DNA from: an uncultured Tropicimonas sp.
GTDB lineage: Bacteria > Pseudomonadota > Alphaproteobacteria > Rhodobacterales > Rhodobacteraceae
NCBI GenBank assembly: GCA_947497945.1
Contig: CANMIP010000043.1
Span: 1 to 33,477, forward strand
DNA: 33,477 bases
Direction of reading: 5' to 3'
The position numbers and the translations under genes were made by a program. The notes below the pieces were generated by a model. The model did not search any database, was not told the DNA's origin, and worked only from the letters and a program-made list of their open reading frames with translations. Numbering within the stretch: position 1 is the first letter of the stretch; the number at the start of each line of letters is the position of its first letter. Of the stretch, positions 26,016 to 33,477 are shown one piece after another.

Positions 26016-26429
26016 TTACCAGTCCTCGCGGACCACGATCCGGGTCTTGATCGGCAGCTTCATCGCGGCCAGGCGCAGAGCCTCGCGAGCGATTTCGTCG
26101 GTCACACCGTCGATCTCGAACATCACGCGGCCGGGCTTCACTTTGGCGGCCCAGTAATCGACCGAACCCTTACCCTTACCCATCCGGACTTCGGTCGGCT
26201 TGGAAGTAACCGGGGTATCCGGGAAGATCCGGATCCAGACGCGACCCTGACGCTTCATGTGACGCGTCATGGCCCGACGGGCGGCTTCGATCTGGCGCGC
26301 AGTGATGCGCTCCGGCTGGGTTGCCTTGAGGCCATAGTGGCCAAAGTTCAGGTCAGACCCGCCCTTGGCTTCGCCCTTGATCCGGCCCTTGTGGAGCTTG
26401 CGGAATTTTGTGCGCTTCGGTTGCAGCAT
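26016..26429 (-). CDS. rplP: 50S ribosomal protein L16
   Basis: This 137-residue protein starts [20 protein letters not shown] and contains [20 protein letters not shown] and [20 protein letters not shown], canonical for L16. R82 in EVRMGKG corresponds to the arginine hydroxylated by the 2OG oxygenase YcfD in E. coli. It is the last gene of the rplB-rplP block; rpmC, normally next, lies beyond island 2. Confidence 0.97.
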   Translation of the reverse strand: MLQPKRTKFRKLHKGRIKGEAKGGSDLNFGHYGLKATQPERITARQIEAARRAMTRHMKRQGRVWIRIFPDTPVTSKPTEVRMGKGKGSVDYWAAKVKPGRVMFEIDGVTDEIAREALRLAAMKLPIKTRIVVREDW

Positions 26430-26441
26430 ATTCTCTACTCC

Positions 26442-27167
26442 TTACCGATCACGGTCACGGCGACCGCCGCCACCAGAGCCACGGGGACCAGGCGCATCCT
26501 GAAGCTCCTGAGCCTTGCGGTCACGCGCCGCAGGATCGTGCTCCATGATCTCGCCCTTGAAGATCCAGACCTTGATGCCGATGATGCCGTAAGCCGTGAG
26601 GCTGTCTTTCTGGGCATAATCGATATCGGCCCGCAGGGTGTGCAGGGGCACACGGCCCTCACGATACCATTCGGTCCGGGCGATCTCGGCGCCGCCAAGG
26701 CGACCCGCGACGTTGACCCGGATGCCGAGGGCACCCATGCGCATGGAGTTCTGAACCGCGCGCTTCATGGCACGACGGAAGGACACACGACGCTCCAGCT
26801 GCTGGGCGATGGATTCGGCAACCAGGGCCGCGTCCAGCTCAGGCTTGCGCACCTCGACGATGTTGAGATGCACTTCGCTGTCGGTCATCTTGGCGAGCTT
26901 CTTGCGAAGCACCTCGATATCCGCGCCCTTCTTGCCGATGATGACACCGGGACGGGCAGTGTGGATCGTCACGCGGCACTTCTTGTGCGGACGCTCGATG
27001 ATCACACGGCTGATACCAGCCTGCTTGCACTCCTTCTCGATGAAATCGCGGATGGCGACATCTTCGAGCAGGAGGGTTCCGAAGTCCTTGGTGTCGGCGT
27101 ACCAGCGGCTGTCCCAGGTGCGGTTCACCTGCAGGCGCATGCCGATCGGATTGACTTTATGACCCAT
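26442..27167 (-). CDS. rpsC: 30S ribosomal protein S3
   Basis: This 241-residue protein starts [20 protein letters not shown]. It has the KH domain with [19 protein letters not shown] and the C-terminal domain with [20 protein letters not shown] and [20 protein letters not shown]. The tail is basic and Gly/Arg-rich ([12 protein letters not shown]). Its ATG overlaps the rplV stop in TAATG. Confidence 0.97.
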   Translation of the reverse strand: MGHKVNPIGMRLQVNRTWDSRWYADTKDFGTLLLEDVAIRDFIEKECKQAGISRVIIERPHKKCRVTIHTARPGVIIGKKGADIEVLRKKLAKMTDSEVHLNIVEVRKPELDAALVAESIAQQLERRVSFRRAMKRAVQNSMRMGALGIRVNVAGRLGGAEIARTEWYREGRVPLHTLRADIDYAQKDSLTAYGIIGIKVWIFKGEIMEHDPAARDRKAQELQDAPGPRGSGGGGRRDRDR

Positions 27168-27547
27168 TAGGCTTGCTCCTCGACCTGGCGGACCTTGATG
27201 GTCAGTTCCGCGAAGGGCTTGTTGATCCGGCCGTAGCGACCACGGGCCCGGGGGCGACCGCGCTTCATGACCAGGTTCTTGCCGACCCAGGCTTCCGCGA
27301 CGATCAGCTCGTCAACATCCAGGTTGTGGTTGTTCTCGGCGTTGGCAATCGCGGACTGAAGGCATTTCTTCACGTCCTCGGCGATACGCTTGTGCGAGAA
27401 GGTCAGGTCCGTCAGGGCCTTTTCAACCTTCTTGCCGCGGATCAGTTGCGCGACCAGGTTCAGTTTCTGAGGAGACGTCCGGAGCATACGCACCTTGGCC
27501 ATCGCCTCGTTCTCCGCCACGCGGCGGGGATTCTTTTCCTTGCCCAT
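27167..27547 (-). CDS. rplV: 50S ribosomal protein L22
   Basis: This 126-residue tunnel-lining protein starts [20 protein letters not shown] and contains [20 protein letters not shown] and [19 protein letters not shown], the beta-hairpin region that reaches into the exit tunnel. The macrolide-related loop looks intact. It is 6 bp after rpsS and overlaps rpsC by one base. Confidence 0.97.
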   Translation of the reverse strand: MGKEKNPRRVAENEAMAKVRMLRTSPQKLNLVAQLIRGKKVEKALTDLTFSHKRIAEDVKKCLQSAIANAENNHNLDVDELIVAEAWVGKNLVMKRGRPRARGRYGRINKPFAELTIKVRQVEEQA

Positions 27548-27553
27548 GGTGGA

Positions 27554-27832
27554 TTATTTCCTCTTGGCTTTCTTGTCCGCCGCGTGACCATAATAGGTAC
27601 GGGTCGGAGCGTATTCGCCGAACTTCTGGCCGATCATGTCCTCGGACACGTTGACCGGAATATGCTTCTGGCCGTTATACACACCGAAGGTGAGACCAAC
27701 GAACTGCGGCAGGATGGTGGAGCGGCGCGACCAGATCTTGATGACCTCGTTGCGGCCCGACTCGCGGGACTTCTCGGCCTTCTTCAACACGTAGCTGTCG
27801 ACGAAGGGACCTTTCCAAACGGAACGCGACAT
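27554..27832 (-). CDS. rpsS: 30S ribosomal protein S19
   Basis: This 92-residue protein starts [20 protein letters not shown] and contains [20 protein letters not shown] and [20 protein letters not shown], canonical for S19. It begins three bases after the rplB stop. Confidence 0.97.
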   Translation of the reverse strand: MSRSVWKGPFVDSYVLKKAEKSRESGRNEVIKIWSRRSTILPQFVGLTFGVYNGQKHIPVNVSEDMIGQKFGEYAPTRTYYGHAADKKAKRK

Positions 27833-27835
27833 CTA

Positions 27836-28678
27836 TCAGCGACCCTTCTTCTTGGCGTGACGCGAACGCACGATGAGCTTCTGCGACGCCTTGTTGGTGT
27901 TGCGGGTGCGCGCACCCTTGGTCGGCTTGCCCCAGGGGGTGACCGGGTGACGACCACCGGAGGTCCGGCCTTCACCACCACCATGCGGGTGATCGATCGG
28001 GTTCATGACCACACCACGGACCGACGGACGCTTGCCCATGTGGCGGACACGACCGGCTTTACCGAGGTTCTGGTTGGAGTTGTCCGGGTTCGACACGGCA
28101 CCGATGGTGGCCATGCATTCCTGGCGCACGAGGCGAAGCTCGCCCGAGCTGAGACGGATCTGCGCGTAGCCACCGTCACGACCAACGAACTGGGCATAGG
28201 TGCCGGCAGCGCGCGCGATCTGGCCACCCTTGCCGGGCTTCAGCTCGATATTGTGAACGATGGTACCGATGGGCATGCCCGAGAACGGCATCGCGTTGCC
28301 CGGCTTCACGTCCACTTTCGAGGAGGCAATGACCTTGTCGCCAACAGCGAGACGCTGCGGGGCAAGGATGTAGGCCTGCTCGCCATCTTCATACTTGATC
28401 AGCGCAATGAAGGCGGTCCGGTTCGGATCGTATTCGATCCGCTCGACGGTGGCCGCCACGTCGACCTTGTTGCGCTTGAAATCGACGATCCGGTAGAGGC
28501 GTTTCGCCCCACCACCGCGGCGTCGTGCAGTGATACGTCCGGTGTTGTTCCGGCCACCCTTCTTCGTCAGACCCTCTGTGAGGGATTTGACGGGGCGTCC
28601 TTTCCACAGCTCCGAACGGTCGATCAGCACCAGCCCGCGCTGGCCCGGCGTCGTCGGCTTATACGACTTGAGTGCCAT
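27836..28678 (-). CDS. rplB: 50S ribosomal protein L2
   Basis: This 280-residue protein starts [20 protein letters not shown] and contains [40 protein letters not shown] and the peptidyl-transferase-proximal [16 protein letters not shown], including the conserved histidine. The C-terminus is basic. It heads its own block after island 1, with a structured leader and a candidate promoter in front, instead of following rplW directly. Confidence 0.97.
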   Translation of the reverse strand: MALKSYKPTTPGQRGLVLIDRSELWKGRPVKSLTEGLTKKGGRNNTGRITARRRGGGAKRLYRIVDFKRNKVDVAATVERIEYDPNRTAFIALIKYEDGEQAYILAPQRLAVGDKVIASSKVDVKPGNAMPFSGMPIGTIVHNIELKPGKGGQIARAAGTYAQFVGRDGGYAQIRLSSGELRLVRQECMATIGAVSNPDNSNQNLGKAGRVRHMGKRPSVRGVVMNPIDHPHGGGEGRTSGGRHPVTPWGKPTKGARTRNTNKASQKLIVRSRHAKKKGR

Positions 28679-28825
28679 GCTTTCTGTCTTCCGTTAGCTT
28701 TGCAGGGCTTTGCGCCCCGCTATGTATGGGCCTTTCGGCCTGGGTATAGGGCCCTCGCGAGAGGTCCCCGGGTTTTGCTCTTGCGAACAATACCAAAGCC
28801 CCGGACGAATCCGGGGCCATGGCGA
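28679..28825 (-). promoter_or_regulatory. Structured 5' leader of the rplB block
   Basis: The inferred 147-nt leader can form four successive hairpins: GCCCCGGA-CGAA-TCCGGGGC (28798-28817) followed by a T-rich stretch, the CTCGCGAG dyad (near 28752-28762), GGCC-GAAA-GGCC with a GNRA loop on the minus strand (28729-28740) and GGGC-GCAAA-GCCC (28705-28717). The first resembles a terminator placed right after the promoter, so attenuation or autogenous control by a ribosomal protein is possible. Confidence 0.5.
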
Positions 28826-28831
28826 TGCGCT

Positions 28832-28860
28832 CTGATATGGGAGCTATGGACAGTCGTCAA
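28832..28860 (-). promoter_or_regulatory. Sigma-70 promoter for the rplB-rplP block
   Basis: On the minus strand TTGACG (28855-28860) is followed after exactly 17 bases by TATCAG (28832-28837). Transcription would start near 28825. Its position between island 1 and rplB is what an insulated block needs. Confidence 0.65.
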
Positions 28861-29146
28861 GCCTTTCCCGCTAGGCGGATCGGGCCCGCCATCGCCCACC
28901 GACCCGCTCCGGGACCGAAGGGACGATCCGCCCCCTCCCCCGACACCGTCCAGACGGGTCGGATGGAACTTTTTGCGCTCTTAATCGGGAGGGTATCGGA
29001 CCGTCTCCGAACCCGCCACCAACTGTCTCGAAACCATGGACAAGCTTCCGATAATTCGTCCCAATTCCGCCCCAATCGAAGACCATATCGGACGGAAATG
29101 AACAGCGTTCCACAAGGAACGGCGACGGAGATGGAGGAACAGGCAG
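28861..29146. other. Gap between rplB promoter and small membrane protein gene
   Basis: I see no tRNA, convincing ORF or hairpin with a T-tract in these 286 bp. GGAGG at 29133-29137 is the ribosome binding site of the downstream gene. Confidence 0.3.
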
Positions 29147-29506
29147 GTGCGGAAAACCGGGACGATCCAGCGCGACGAAAGCATGGTCGGGTCCTGGGTG
29201 CTGATCCTGTCGCTGTTCTCGCTCCTGATTGCCTTCAGCTTCACATCCGACCTTCCCGTCGACCAGCAAGCCGTCGTCATGCGGTCCCAAGGGCTGGACC
29301 AGGGCAACATCGTGCTGGCCGAGGAAGCAGCCTGTCGTGACGGCGGGGGCGTGAACTGCGCCTGCCAGGGCCGGATCGCGGGGTACATCCAGTATGAAGG
29401 CGCCATGCCGCGCCCATATCTCACCATGAGTGCAGCAGACCGCCAGCAGCTCGCCCGCTCCCAATCCGCGCATAGCTGCGACGACCGGACCGGACAGCTT
29501 TTCTGA
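29147..29506 (+). CDS. Small membrane-anchored protein with clustered cysteines
   Basis: This 119-residue protein has one N-terminal transmembrane helix (SWVLILSLFSLLIAFSF, about residues 16-32) and a short exported part. The exported part contains CRDGGGVNCACQGRIAGY, with three cysteines within nine residues, and a fourth in SAHSCDDRTG. I do not recognise the family. The GTG start at 29147 has GGAGG nine bases upstream; an in-frame ATG at 29183 is an alternative. It precedes the duplicated lipoprotein gene on the same strand, and both are Cys-containing envelope proteins, so a shared role is possible. Confidence 0.6.
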   Translation: MRKTGTIQRDESMVGSWVLILSLFSLLIAFSFTSDLPVDQQAVVMRSQGLDQGNIVLAEEAACRDGGGVNCACQGRIAGYIQYEGAMPRPYLTMSAADRQQLARSQSAHSCDDRTGQLF

Positions 29507-29627
29507 GCACGACCGGCGGGCCGCTGCGACTGGACAATGCGCCCTCCGGCAGCAATGATCCCGCCACGCCATCGTCAATGCGAACGGGACCGGCATCATG
29601 TACAGAACGGCCAGGAGACATGCCGCC

Positions 29628-31175
29628 ATGGCAGCCAAGGCGACCGCCTGCGCCTCGCTGCTGGTGCTGTCGGGGTGCGGCGGCGCGGCCGGAAACAGCG
29701 AGACGAAGGCGGGGCCGGTCTCCCGGGGGGCGGTATCACCCCAGACCTATGCCGGAGACCTGCGCCTGCGTGTCGCCGACAGCTTTTCCACCAAGGACGG
29801 AACCAACCTTCCGGTGTCGCTCTATCTGGGGCTCTTCTCGGAGACGGAAACCCGGCTTGGCATCAATGCCTTCCTGGACCTGCGCGACATACAACGCGCC
29901 CTGCCCGAGCTGCTCACCGGCAAGATCGAAGCCGATTGTGGGATTGATCTGGACATCACCTTTGAGGGAGCCGAGGCCGAGGGGGAGTTCGTGCGCGCCA
30001 GGGGAACCGTCAAGGCCACCCTCTACAGGTGCCATGGCCGCGACACGGAGGAAGAGCGGCGCGGATTCCGGCTGCTGTCCCAGACCATCGATGTCGAGGC
30101 GCGTGCCACGGCCTCCCTCGAACGGGACTGCGTCAATGTCCGGCTGGACGACCTCCAGCTCGAGCCGCGCGGGCTGGTCGGCGGGATGGCCAATCTCTTC
30201 GGTCTTACCGAACGGGCGCGCACCGCAATCCTGTCCGCGGGCGAGACGAAGCTGTCCGAGAACCCGATCTGCCCCGACATGCCCATCGCCCTGGAGCGGC
30301 TCGACCCGGATTTCAGCGAGGGCGGGTTGCGAGAGATCGACGAGGGCGGGCTGGGCGCGGCCCTGTCCGGATCGGTCGATCTCAACGCGGAAAATGTTGT
30401 CGAGATCCTGGCCCTCGCACAGGCCCGCGGCTCGCCCCCTGGCCCCAGCAAGACATTGCAGCCGCCGGCATCCGGACCAGGTGTCAGCTACCGGATCGAC
30501 GAAACGCTCAAGGCGCTTGAAACAGAAATCCCCTACGGGCTCGATCTCAGCCTGTACGCAGCCGCCCCCACCCGCCTTGGAACGGAGGCACAGCTCGACC
30601 TTCGGCGCCTGCAGACACAGCTTCCCGATCTGCTCGCCGATACCGTCCTGTTCGACAGTTGCGGCTCCCGGGTCACTCTGCACGGGGTGGAAGCCGAGGC
30701 ATCCGGCACCAGCCTCATCGCCACCGGGCCGCTCGAACTGGAGAGTTTCGACTGCGAACGCACCGCGCCGGGCACATGGCAACGCGGGGCCGCCAGCGGC
30801 AATGATTATGGGACCGTCCGGTTCGAAGCCTCGACGGATCTCGACGAGAACTGCGTCGTCTTTCGCCTGCTCGGGGTCGAGCGGGACCCGCCGCTTCCAC
30901 TTGCCGAGACCGAAGACGAAAGCGGCCGGCCACAGGCCATTCGCGCCCTTCTGCTCGAAGCCATCGGCCTGATGCTGGAGCATCGCCCGCTCTGTCCCGT
31001 CCTGCCGCCCGCAATCGAACTGCTCGATCCCCATTTCACCCGGGGGACCCCACAGGAAATCGGCGAGGGTGGTGTCGGGATTGCGCTGGACGGATCCATC
31101 GACATCAGCACAACGACCCTGATCCAGCTGCTCGGCCTGTTCCAGCAACGCGGGCTGCTGCCGCCCAGCCCCTGA
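29628..31175 (+). CDS. Lipoprotein with two copies of a four-cysteine domain
   Basis: This 515-residue protein begins with a lipoprotein signal (MAAKATACASLLVLSGC, lipobox cysteine 17). Two homologous units follow. Matching segments are TRLGINAFLDLRDIQRALPE with TRLGTEAQLDLRRLQTQLPD, EAEGEFVRARGTVKATLYRC with EASGTSLIATGPLELESFDC, and LERLDPDFSEGGLREIDEGG with IELLDPHFTRGTPQEIGEGG. Cysteines C104, C135, C168, C215 and C345, C376, C409, C456 have identical spacing (31, 33, 47) with a period of 241 residues. Two disulfides per unit are likely. I do not recognise the family. AGGAG ten bases before the ATG at 29628 favours this start; an in-frame ATG at 29598 would add ten residues. Confidence 0.75.
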   Translation: MAAKATACASLLVLSGCGGAAGNSETKAGPVSRGAVSPQTYAGDLRLRVADSFSTKDGTNLPVSLYLGLFSETETRLGINAFLDLRDIQRALPELLTGKIEADCGIDLDITFEGAEAEGEFVRARGTVKATLYRCHGRDTEEERRGFRLLSQTIDVEARATASLERDCVNVRLDDLQLEPRGLVGGMANLFGLTERARTAILSAGETKLSENPICPDMPIALERLDPDFSEGGLREIDEGGLGAALSGSVDLNAENVVEILALAQARGSPPGPSKTLQPPASGPGVSYRIDETLKALETEIPYGLDLSLYAAAPTRLGTEAQLDLRRLQTQLPDLLADTVLFDSCGSRVTLHGVEAEASGTSLIATGPLELESFDCERTAPGTWQRGAASGNDYGTVRFEASTDLDENCVVFRLLGVERDPPLPLAETEDESGRPQAIRALLLEAIGLMLEHRPLCPVLPPAIELLDPHFTRGTPQEIGEGGVGIALDGSIDISTTTLIQLLGLFQQRGLLPPSP

Positions 31176-31244
31176 CCCCCGGCACGAGCCGGATGCGCGC
31201 TGGCTAAGGCCGAGCCAAAACGCATGCCACCCGCAACAAAAAAA

Positions 31245-31268
31245 GGGCCCCTGCCGTGGCAGGGGCCC
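31245..31268 (-). terminator. Strong terminator after rplW
   Basis: GGGCCCCTGCC (31245-31255) and GGCAGGGGCCC (31258-31268) form an 11-bp stem. On the minus strand it is followed by seven T residues and TGTTG. It ends the rpsJ-rplW block 24 bp after the rplW stop. Confidence 0.9.
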
Positions 31269-31292
31269 CAATCTCGCGATCAGATCCTGGTC

Positions 31293-31589
31293 TCAGAGAC
31301 CGGTGGATACGTCGATCGTGTTACCCTCTTCGAGGGTCACATAGGCTTTCTTGACGTCCTTGCGCTTGCCGAGTTGACCCCGGAAACGCTTGACCTTGCC
31401 CTTGGTGATGGTCGTGTTCACGGCCTTCACCTTGACACCGAAGAGACCTTCGACGGCCTCCTTGATCTGGGGCTTGGCGGCGTCGATAGCCACTTCGAAA
31501 ACCACAGCGTTCGTCTCGGAGGCCATGGTGGCCTTTTCCGTGATGATCGGCTTGCGGATCACGTCGTAATATTCAGCTTTCACGCTCAT
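31293..31589 (-). CDS. rplW: 50S ribosomal protein L23
   Basis: This 98-residue exit-site protein (docking point for trigger factor and SRP) starts [20 protein letters not shown] and contains [20 protein letters not shown] and [20 protein letters not shown]. Its ATG overlaps the rplD stop (ATGA). rplB would normally follow directly; here a terminator and island 1 follow. Confidence 0.97.
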   Translation of the reverse strand: MSVKAEYYDVIRKPIITEKATMASETNAVVFEVAIDAAKPQIKEAVEGLFGVKVKAVNTTITKGKVKRFRGQLGKRKDVKKAYVTLEEGNTIDVSTGL

Positions 31590-32206
31590 TTCAGACGGGC
31601 CTCCAGAGCTTCGACACCCGCCTTCGTGATCACGAGCGTGTCACGCTTGAGGATGTCCATGACGTTGGCACCGATCGAGGGCAGCACGTCCAGACCTTCG
31701 ATGTTGGAAGCGGCGAGAGCGAATTTCTCGTTCACTTCGGCACCATCGATGACCAGCGCGCGCTTCCAGCCGAGTTCCTTGACCTGCTTGGCCAGGATCT
31801 TGGTCTTGGCTTCGTCCAGGGCGGCGGTCTCGATGACCACCAGGTTGCCGGAGGCGACCTTGGACGACAGCGCGTGCTTCAGACCGAGCTTGCGGACCTT
31901 CTTGGGAAGATCGTGGGCATGGCTGCGCGGGGTCGGACCCTTGTAGATACCACCCTTGCGGAAGATCGGCGCGTTGCGGTCGCCGTGGCGAGCGCCACCG
32001 GTGCCCTTCTGGCGATAGATCTTCTTGGTCGAGTAGCTGGTCTCCGAGCGGGTCTTGACCTTGTGGGTACCGGCCTGCGCCTTGTTGCGCTGCCAGCGGA
32101 CCACGCGGTGCAGGATGTCGGCACGCGGTTCCAGGCCGAAGATCTCTTCGGACAGTTCCACGTCGCCGGCGGCCCCGCCGTCGAGCTTGATCACATCAAG
32201 TTTCAT
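31586..32206 (-). CDS. rplD: 50S ribosomal protein L4
   Basis: This 206-residue protein starts [20 protein letters not shown] and contains [20 protein letters not shown], the conserved loop that lines the exit tunnel. In E. coli L4 represses the S10 operon through the rpsJ leader. Its start overlaps the rplC stop by four bases (ATGA), showing coupled translation. Confidence 0.97.
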   Translation of the reverse strand: MKLDVIKLDGGAAGDVELSEEIFGLEPRADILHRVVRWQRNKAQAGTHKVKTRSETSYSTKKIYRQKGTGGARHGDRNAPIFRKGGIYKGPTPRSHAHDLPKKVRKLGLKHALSSKVASGNLVVIETAALDEAKTKILAKQVKELGWKRALVIDGAEVNEKFALAASNIEGLDVLPSIGANVMDILKRDTLVITKAGVEALEARLK

Positions 32207-32940
32207 TCTTCCGCACCCCCTTCAGCAGGCGCTTCGGCCGGAGCCTCGGCGACGGCGGCAGCTTCAGCGGCCTTGATCGCGGCCGGGAACGGCACGCCTT
32301 CGGGCAGCTTCTTCTTGACGGCGTCCTTGATGGTGACCCAGCCACCCTTGGAGCCCGGAACGGCGCCCTTGACCATGATCAGGCCACGGTCGGCGTCGAT
32401 ACGAACGACTTCCAGGTTCTGGGTGGTAACACGGGCAGCACCCATGTGACCGGCCATCTTCTTGCCCTTGAACACGCGGCCCGGGTCCTGACACTGACCG
32501 GTGGAACCGTGCGAACGGTGCGAGATCGACACGCCGTGCGAGGCGCGCAGACCGCCAAAGTTGTGCCGCTTCATGGCACCGGCGAACCCCTTACCGATCG
32601 AGGTGCCGGACACGTCGACCTTCTGACCGGCAATGTAATGCTCGGCAGAGATCTCGGCGCCAACGTCGATCAGGTTTTCCGGGTCCACGCGGAACTCGGC
32701 CACCTTGCGCTTGGGCGCAACATTGGCAGCAGAGAAGTGACCACGCATGGCTTGCGAAGTCCGCTTGGCCTTGGCCGAACCGGCGCCCAGCTGCACGGCG
32801 GTATACCCGTCGCGATCGATGGTGCGCTGGTCGACGACCTGCAGGTTTTCCAGTTGAAGAACGGTCACAGGGATCTGCTTTCCGTCCTCGAGGAAGAGGC
32901 GGGTCATACCCACCTTCTTGGCAATAACTCCAGAGCGCAT
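32203..32940 (-). CDS. rplC: 50S ribosomal protein L3
   Basis: This 245-residue protein starts [20 protein letters not shown] and contains [20 protein letters not shown] followed by [15 protein letters not shown], which includes the glutamine (GQ) methylated by PrmB in E. coli. It ends in a low-complexity Ala/Glu/Pro tail ([16 protein letters not shown]) similar to that on S5. It follows rpsJ after 15 bp. Confidence 0.97.
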   Translation of the reverse strand: MRSGVIAKKVGMTRLFLEDGKQIPVTVLQLENLQVVDQRTIDRDGYTAVQLGAGSAKAKRTSQAMRGHFSAANVAPKRKVAEFRVDPENLIDVGAEISAEHYIAGQKVDVSGTSIGKGFAGAMKRHNFGGLRASHGVSISHRSHGSTGQCQDPGRVFKGKKMAGHMGAARVTTQNLEVVRIDADRGLIMVKGAVPGSKGGWVTIKDAVKKKLPEGVPFPAAIKAAEAAAVAEAPAEAPAEGGAEE

Positions 32941-32955
32941 AATCCGATGCCCTCC

Positions 32956-33267
32956 TTAGTTCAGCTTGATTTCGACATCGACGCCGGCCGCGAGGTCGAG
33001 CTTCATCAGCGCGTCCACGGTCTGCGGGGTCGGGTCGACGATGTCGAGCAGACGCTTGTGGGTACGGATCTCCCACTGGTCGCGCGATTTCTTGTCGATG
33101 TGAGGGCCACGGAGGACCGTGAACTTCTCGACCTTGTTCGGCAGCGGGATCGGGCCGCGCACTTGGGCGCCCGTCCGCTTGGCGGTGTTGACGATTTCCT
33201 GTGTGCTGGAATCCAGCACGCGGTAGTCAAACGCCTTCAGCCGAATACGGATGTTCTGGCTTTGCAT
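32956..33267 (-). CDS. rpsJ: 30S ribosomal protein S10
   Basis: This 103-residue protein, also the transcription factor NusE, starts [20 protein letters not shown] and contains [20 protein letters not shown] and [24 protein letters not shown] lies about ten bases before the ATG. It heads the S10 block; tuf lies upstream on the same strand beyond a terminator-like hairpin. I found no clear promoter hexamers in the gap. Confidence 0.97.
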   Translation of the reverse strand: MQSQNIRIRLKAFDYRVLDSSTQEIVNTAKRTGAQVRGPIPLPNKVEKFTVLRGPHIDKKSRDQWEIRTHKRLLDIVDPTPQTVDALMKLDLAAGVDVEIKLN

Positions 33268-33350
33268 TGTCAGTCAGCCTTATTCTCGGCATTGGAGTTG
33301 AGAGGTCGAATGCGGCTCATTCCACACCCGGCGTCGAACTCGGATAAAAC

Positions 33351-33377
33351 GGGTGGGGCAGGCCCGCAGGCCCACCC
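33351..33377 (-). terminator. Terminator-like hairpin after tuf
   Basis: GGGTGGG (33351-33357) and CCCACCC (33371-33377) form a 7-bp stem around a 13-base loop. The minus-strand continuation is GTTTTATCC. It lies 23 bp after the tuf stop and before rpsJ. Confidence 0.6.
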
Positions 33378-33400
33378 CGAAATCCAGTCTCGATCTTCGA

Positions 33401-33477
33401 TTACTCGATGATCTTGGAGACAACGCCGGCGCCGACGGTGCGGCCGCCTTCGCGGATGGCGAAGCGCAGCTTCTCTT
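33401..33477 (-). CDS. tuf: Elongation factor Tu, C-terminal end only
   Basis: Only the last 24 codons and the stop (TAA at 33401-33403) are in the window. The translated end, EKLRFAIREGGRTVGAGVVS followed by KIIE, is the universal C-terminus of EF-Tu, the GTPase that delivers aminoacyl-tRNA to the ribosome. Its position before rpsJ fits the str-S10 arrangement, with fusA, rpsG and rpsL expected upstream outside the window. Confidence 0.97.
   Translation of the reverse strand, partial: EKLRFAIREGGRTVGAGVVSKIIE

Noticed and set aside
28820-29146. Possible tRNA or small RNA gene in island 1 gap
   Set aside because: No cloverleaf, CCA end or T-loop sequence found by eye.
29736-31271. 511-codon minus-strand ORF and an overlapping + strand ORF at 29578-30972 in the lipoprotein region
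   Set aside because: Only the frame ending at 31175 has a lipobox signal and an internal repeat with conserved cysteine spacing; the others are shadows.

Overview
The window looks like part of the chromosome of a GC-rich marine-type alphaproteobacterium, most likely order Rhodobacterales (Roseobacter/Paracoccaceae). The basis is the protein content: Rhodobacterales-style spc/S10 ribosomal proteins with Ala/Glu-rich tails, an rpiA/gor neighbourhood, the hflK-hflC-DUF2065 set, and a large acidic protein beginning [15 protein letters not shown] next to thiamine pyrophosphokinase. This assignment is inferred from family resemblance; no search was run.

Left part (1-13.4 kb), housekeeping and metabolism: the 5' part of a large acidic protein gene that leaves the window inside a run of near-identical 30-bp in-frame repeats; thiamine pyrophosphokinase; an EamA transporter; an Fe-S L-serine ammonia-lyase (sdaA); ribose-5-phosphate isomerase A; a secreted ABM-fold protein; glutathione reductase; the hflK-hflC-DUF2065 operon; the divergent purine-catabolism pair puuD/allantoicase; and a secreted phytochelatin-synthase-like cysteine peptidase.

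Right part (13.6-33.5 kb), the ribosomal-protein cluster, all on the minus strand. In order of transcription: tuf (3' end only), rpsJ-rplC-rplD-rplW // rplB-rpsS-rplV-rpsC-rplP // rpmC-rpsQ-rplN-rplX-rplE-rpsN-rpsH-rplF-rplR-rpsE-rpmD // rplO-secY. The genes keep the classical order, but the cluster is cut into four blocks (//) by three accessory islands. The usual continuation after secY (adk-rpsM-rpsK-rpoA-rplQ) is not here; secY ends at a terminator. Each upstream block ends in a hairpin with a minus-strand T-tract or T-rich tail, and I can read a plausible -35/-10 pair in front of each downstream block. The islands therefore look transcriptionally insulated.

Island 1 (about 28.9-31.2 kb) has a small Cys-containing membrane-anchored protein and a lipoprotein made of two copies of a four-cysteine domain with exactly conserved cysteine spacing. 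Island 2 (about 23.1-25.95 kb) has a small membrane protein, a 2OG-Fe(II)-oxygenase-like protein, a cluster of TTTTCGGTC/GACCGAAAA repeats, a Phd/YefM-type antitoxin without visible toxin, an AT-rich gene for a nucleoside-deoxyribosyltransferase/TIR-like protein (a candidate defence or NAD/nucleotide-cleaving effector), and an inverted pair of GC-rich REP-like repeats. Island 3 (about 15.8-18.6 kb) has a membrane-anchored glycerophosphodiester phosphodiesterase overlapping a secreted protein with a phospholipase-A2-like CCxxHD motif, plus a 56-residue small ORF.

The most promising leads for something undescribed are the duplicated four-Cys lipoprotein, the PLA2-like/GDPD pair, the AT-rich effector-like gene beside an orphan antitoxin and its repeat-dense upstream region, and the structured leader in front of rplB.
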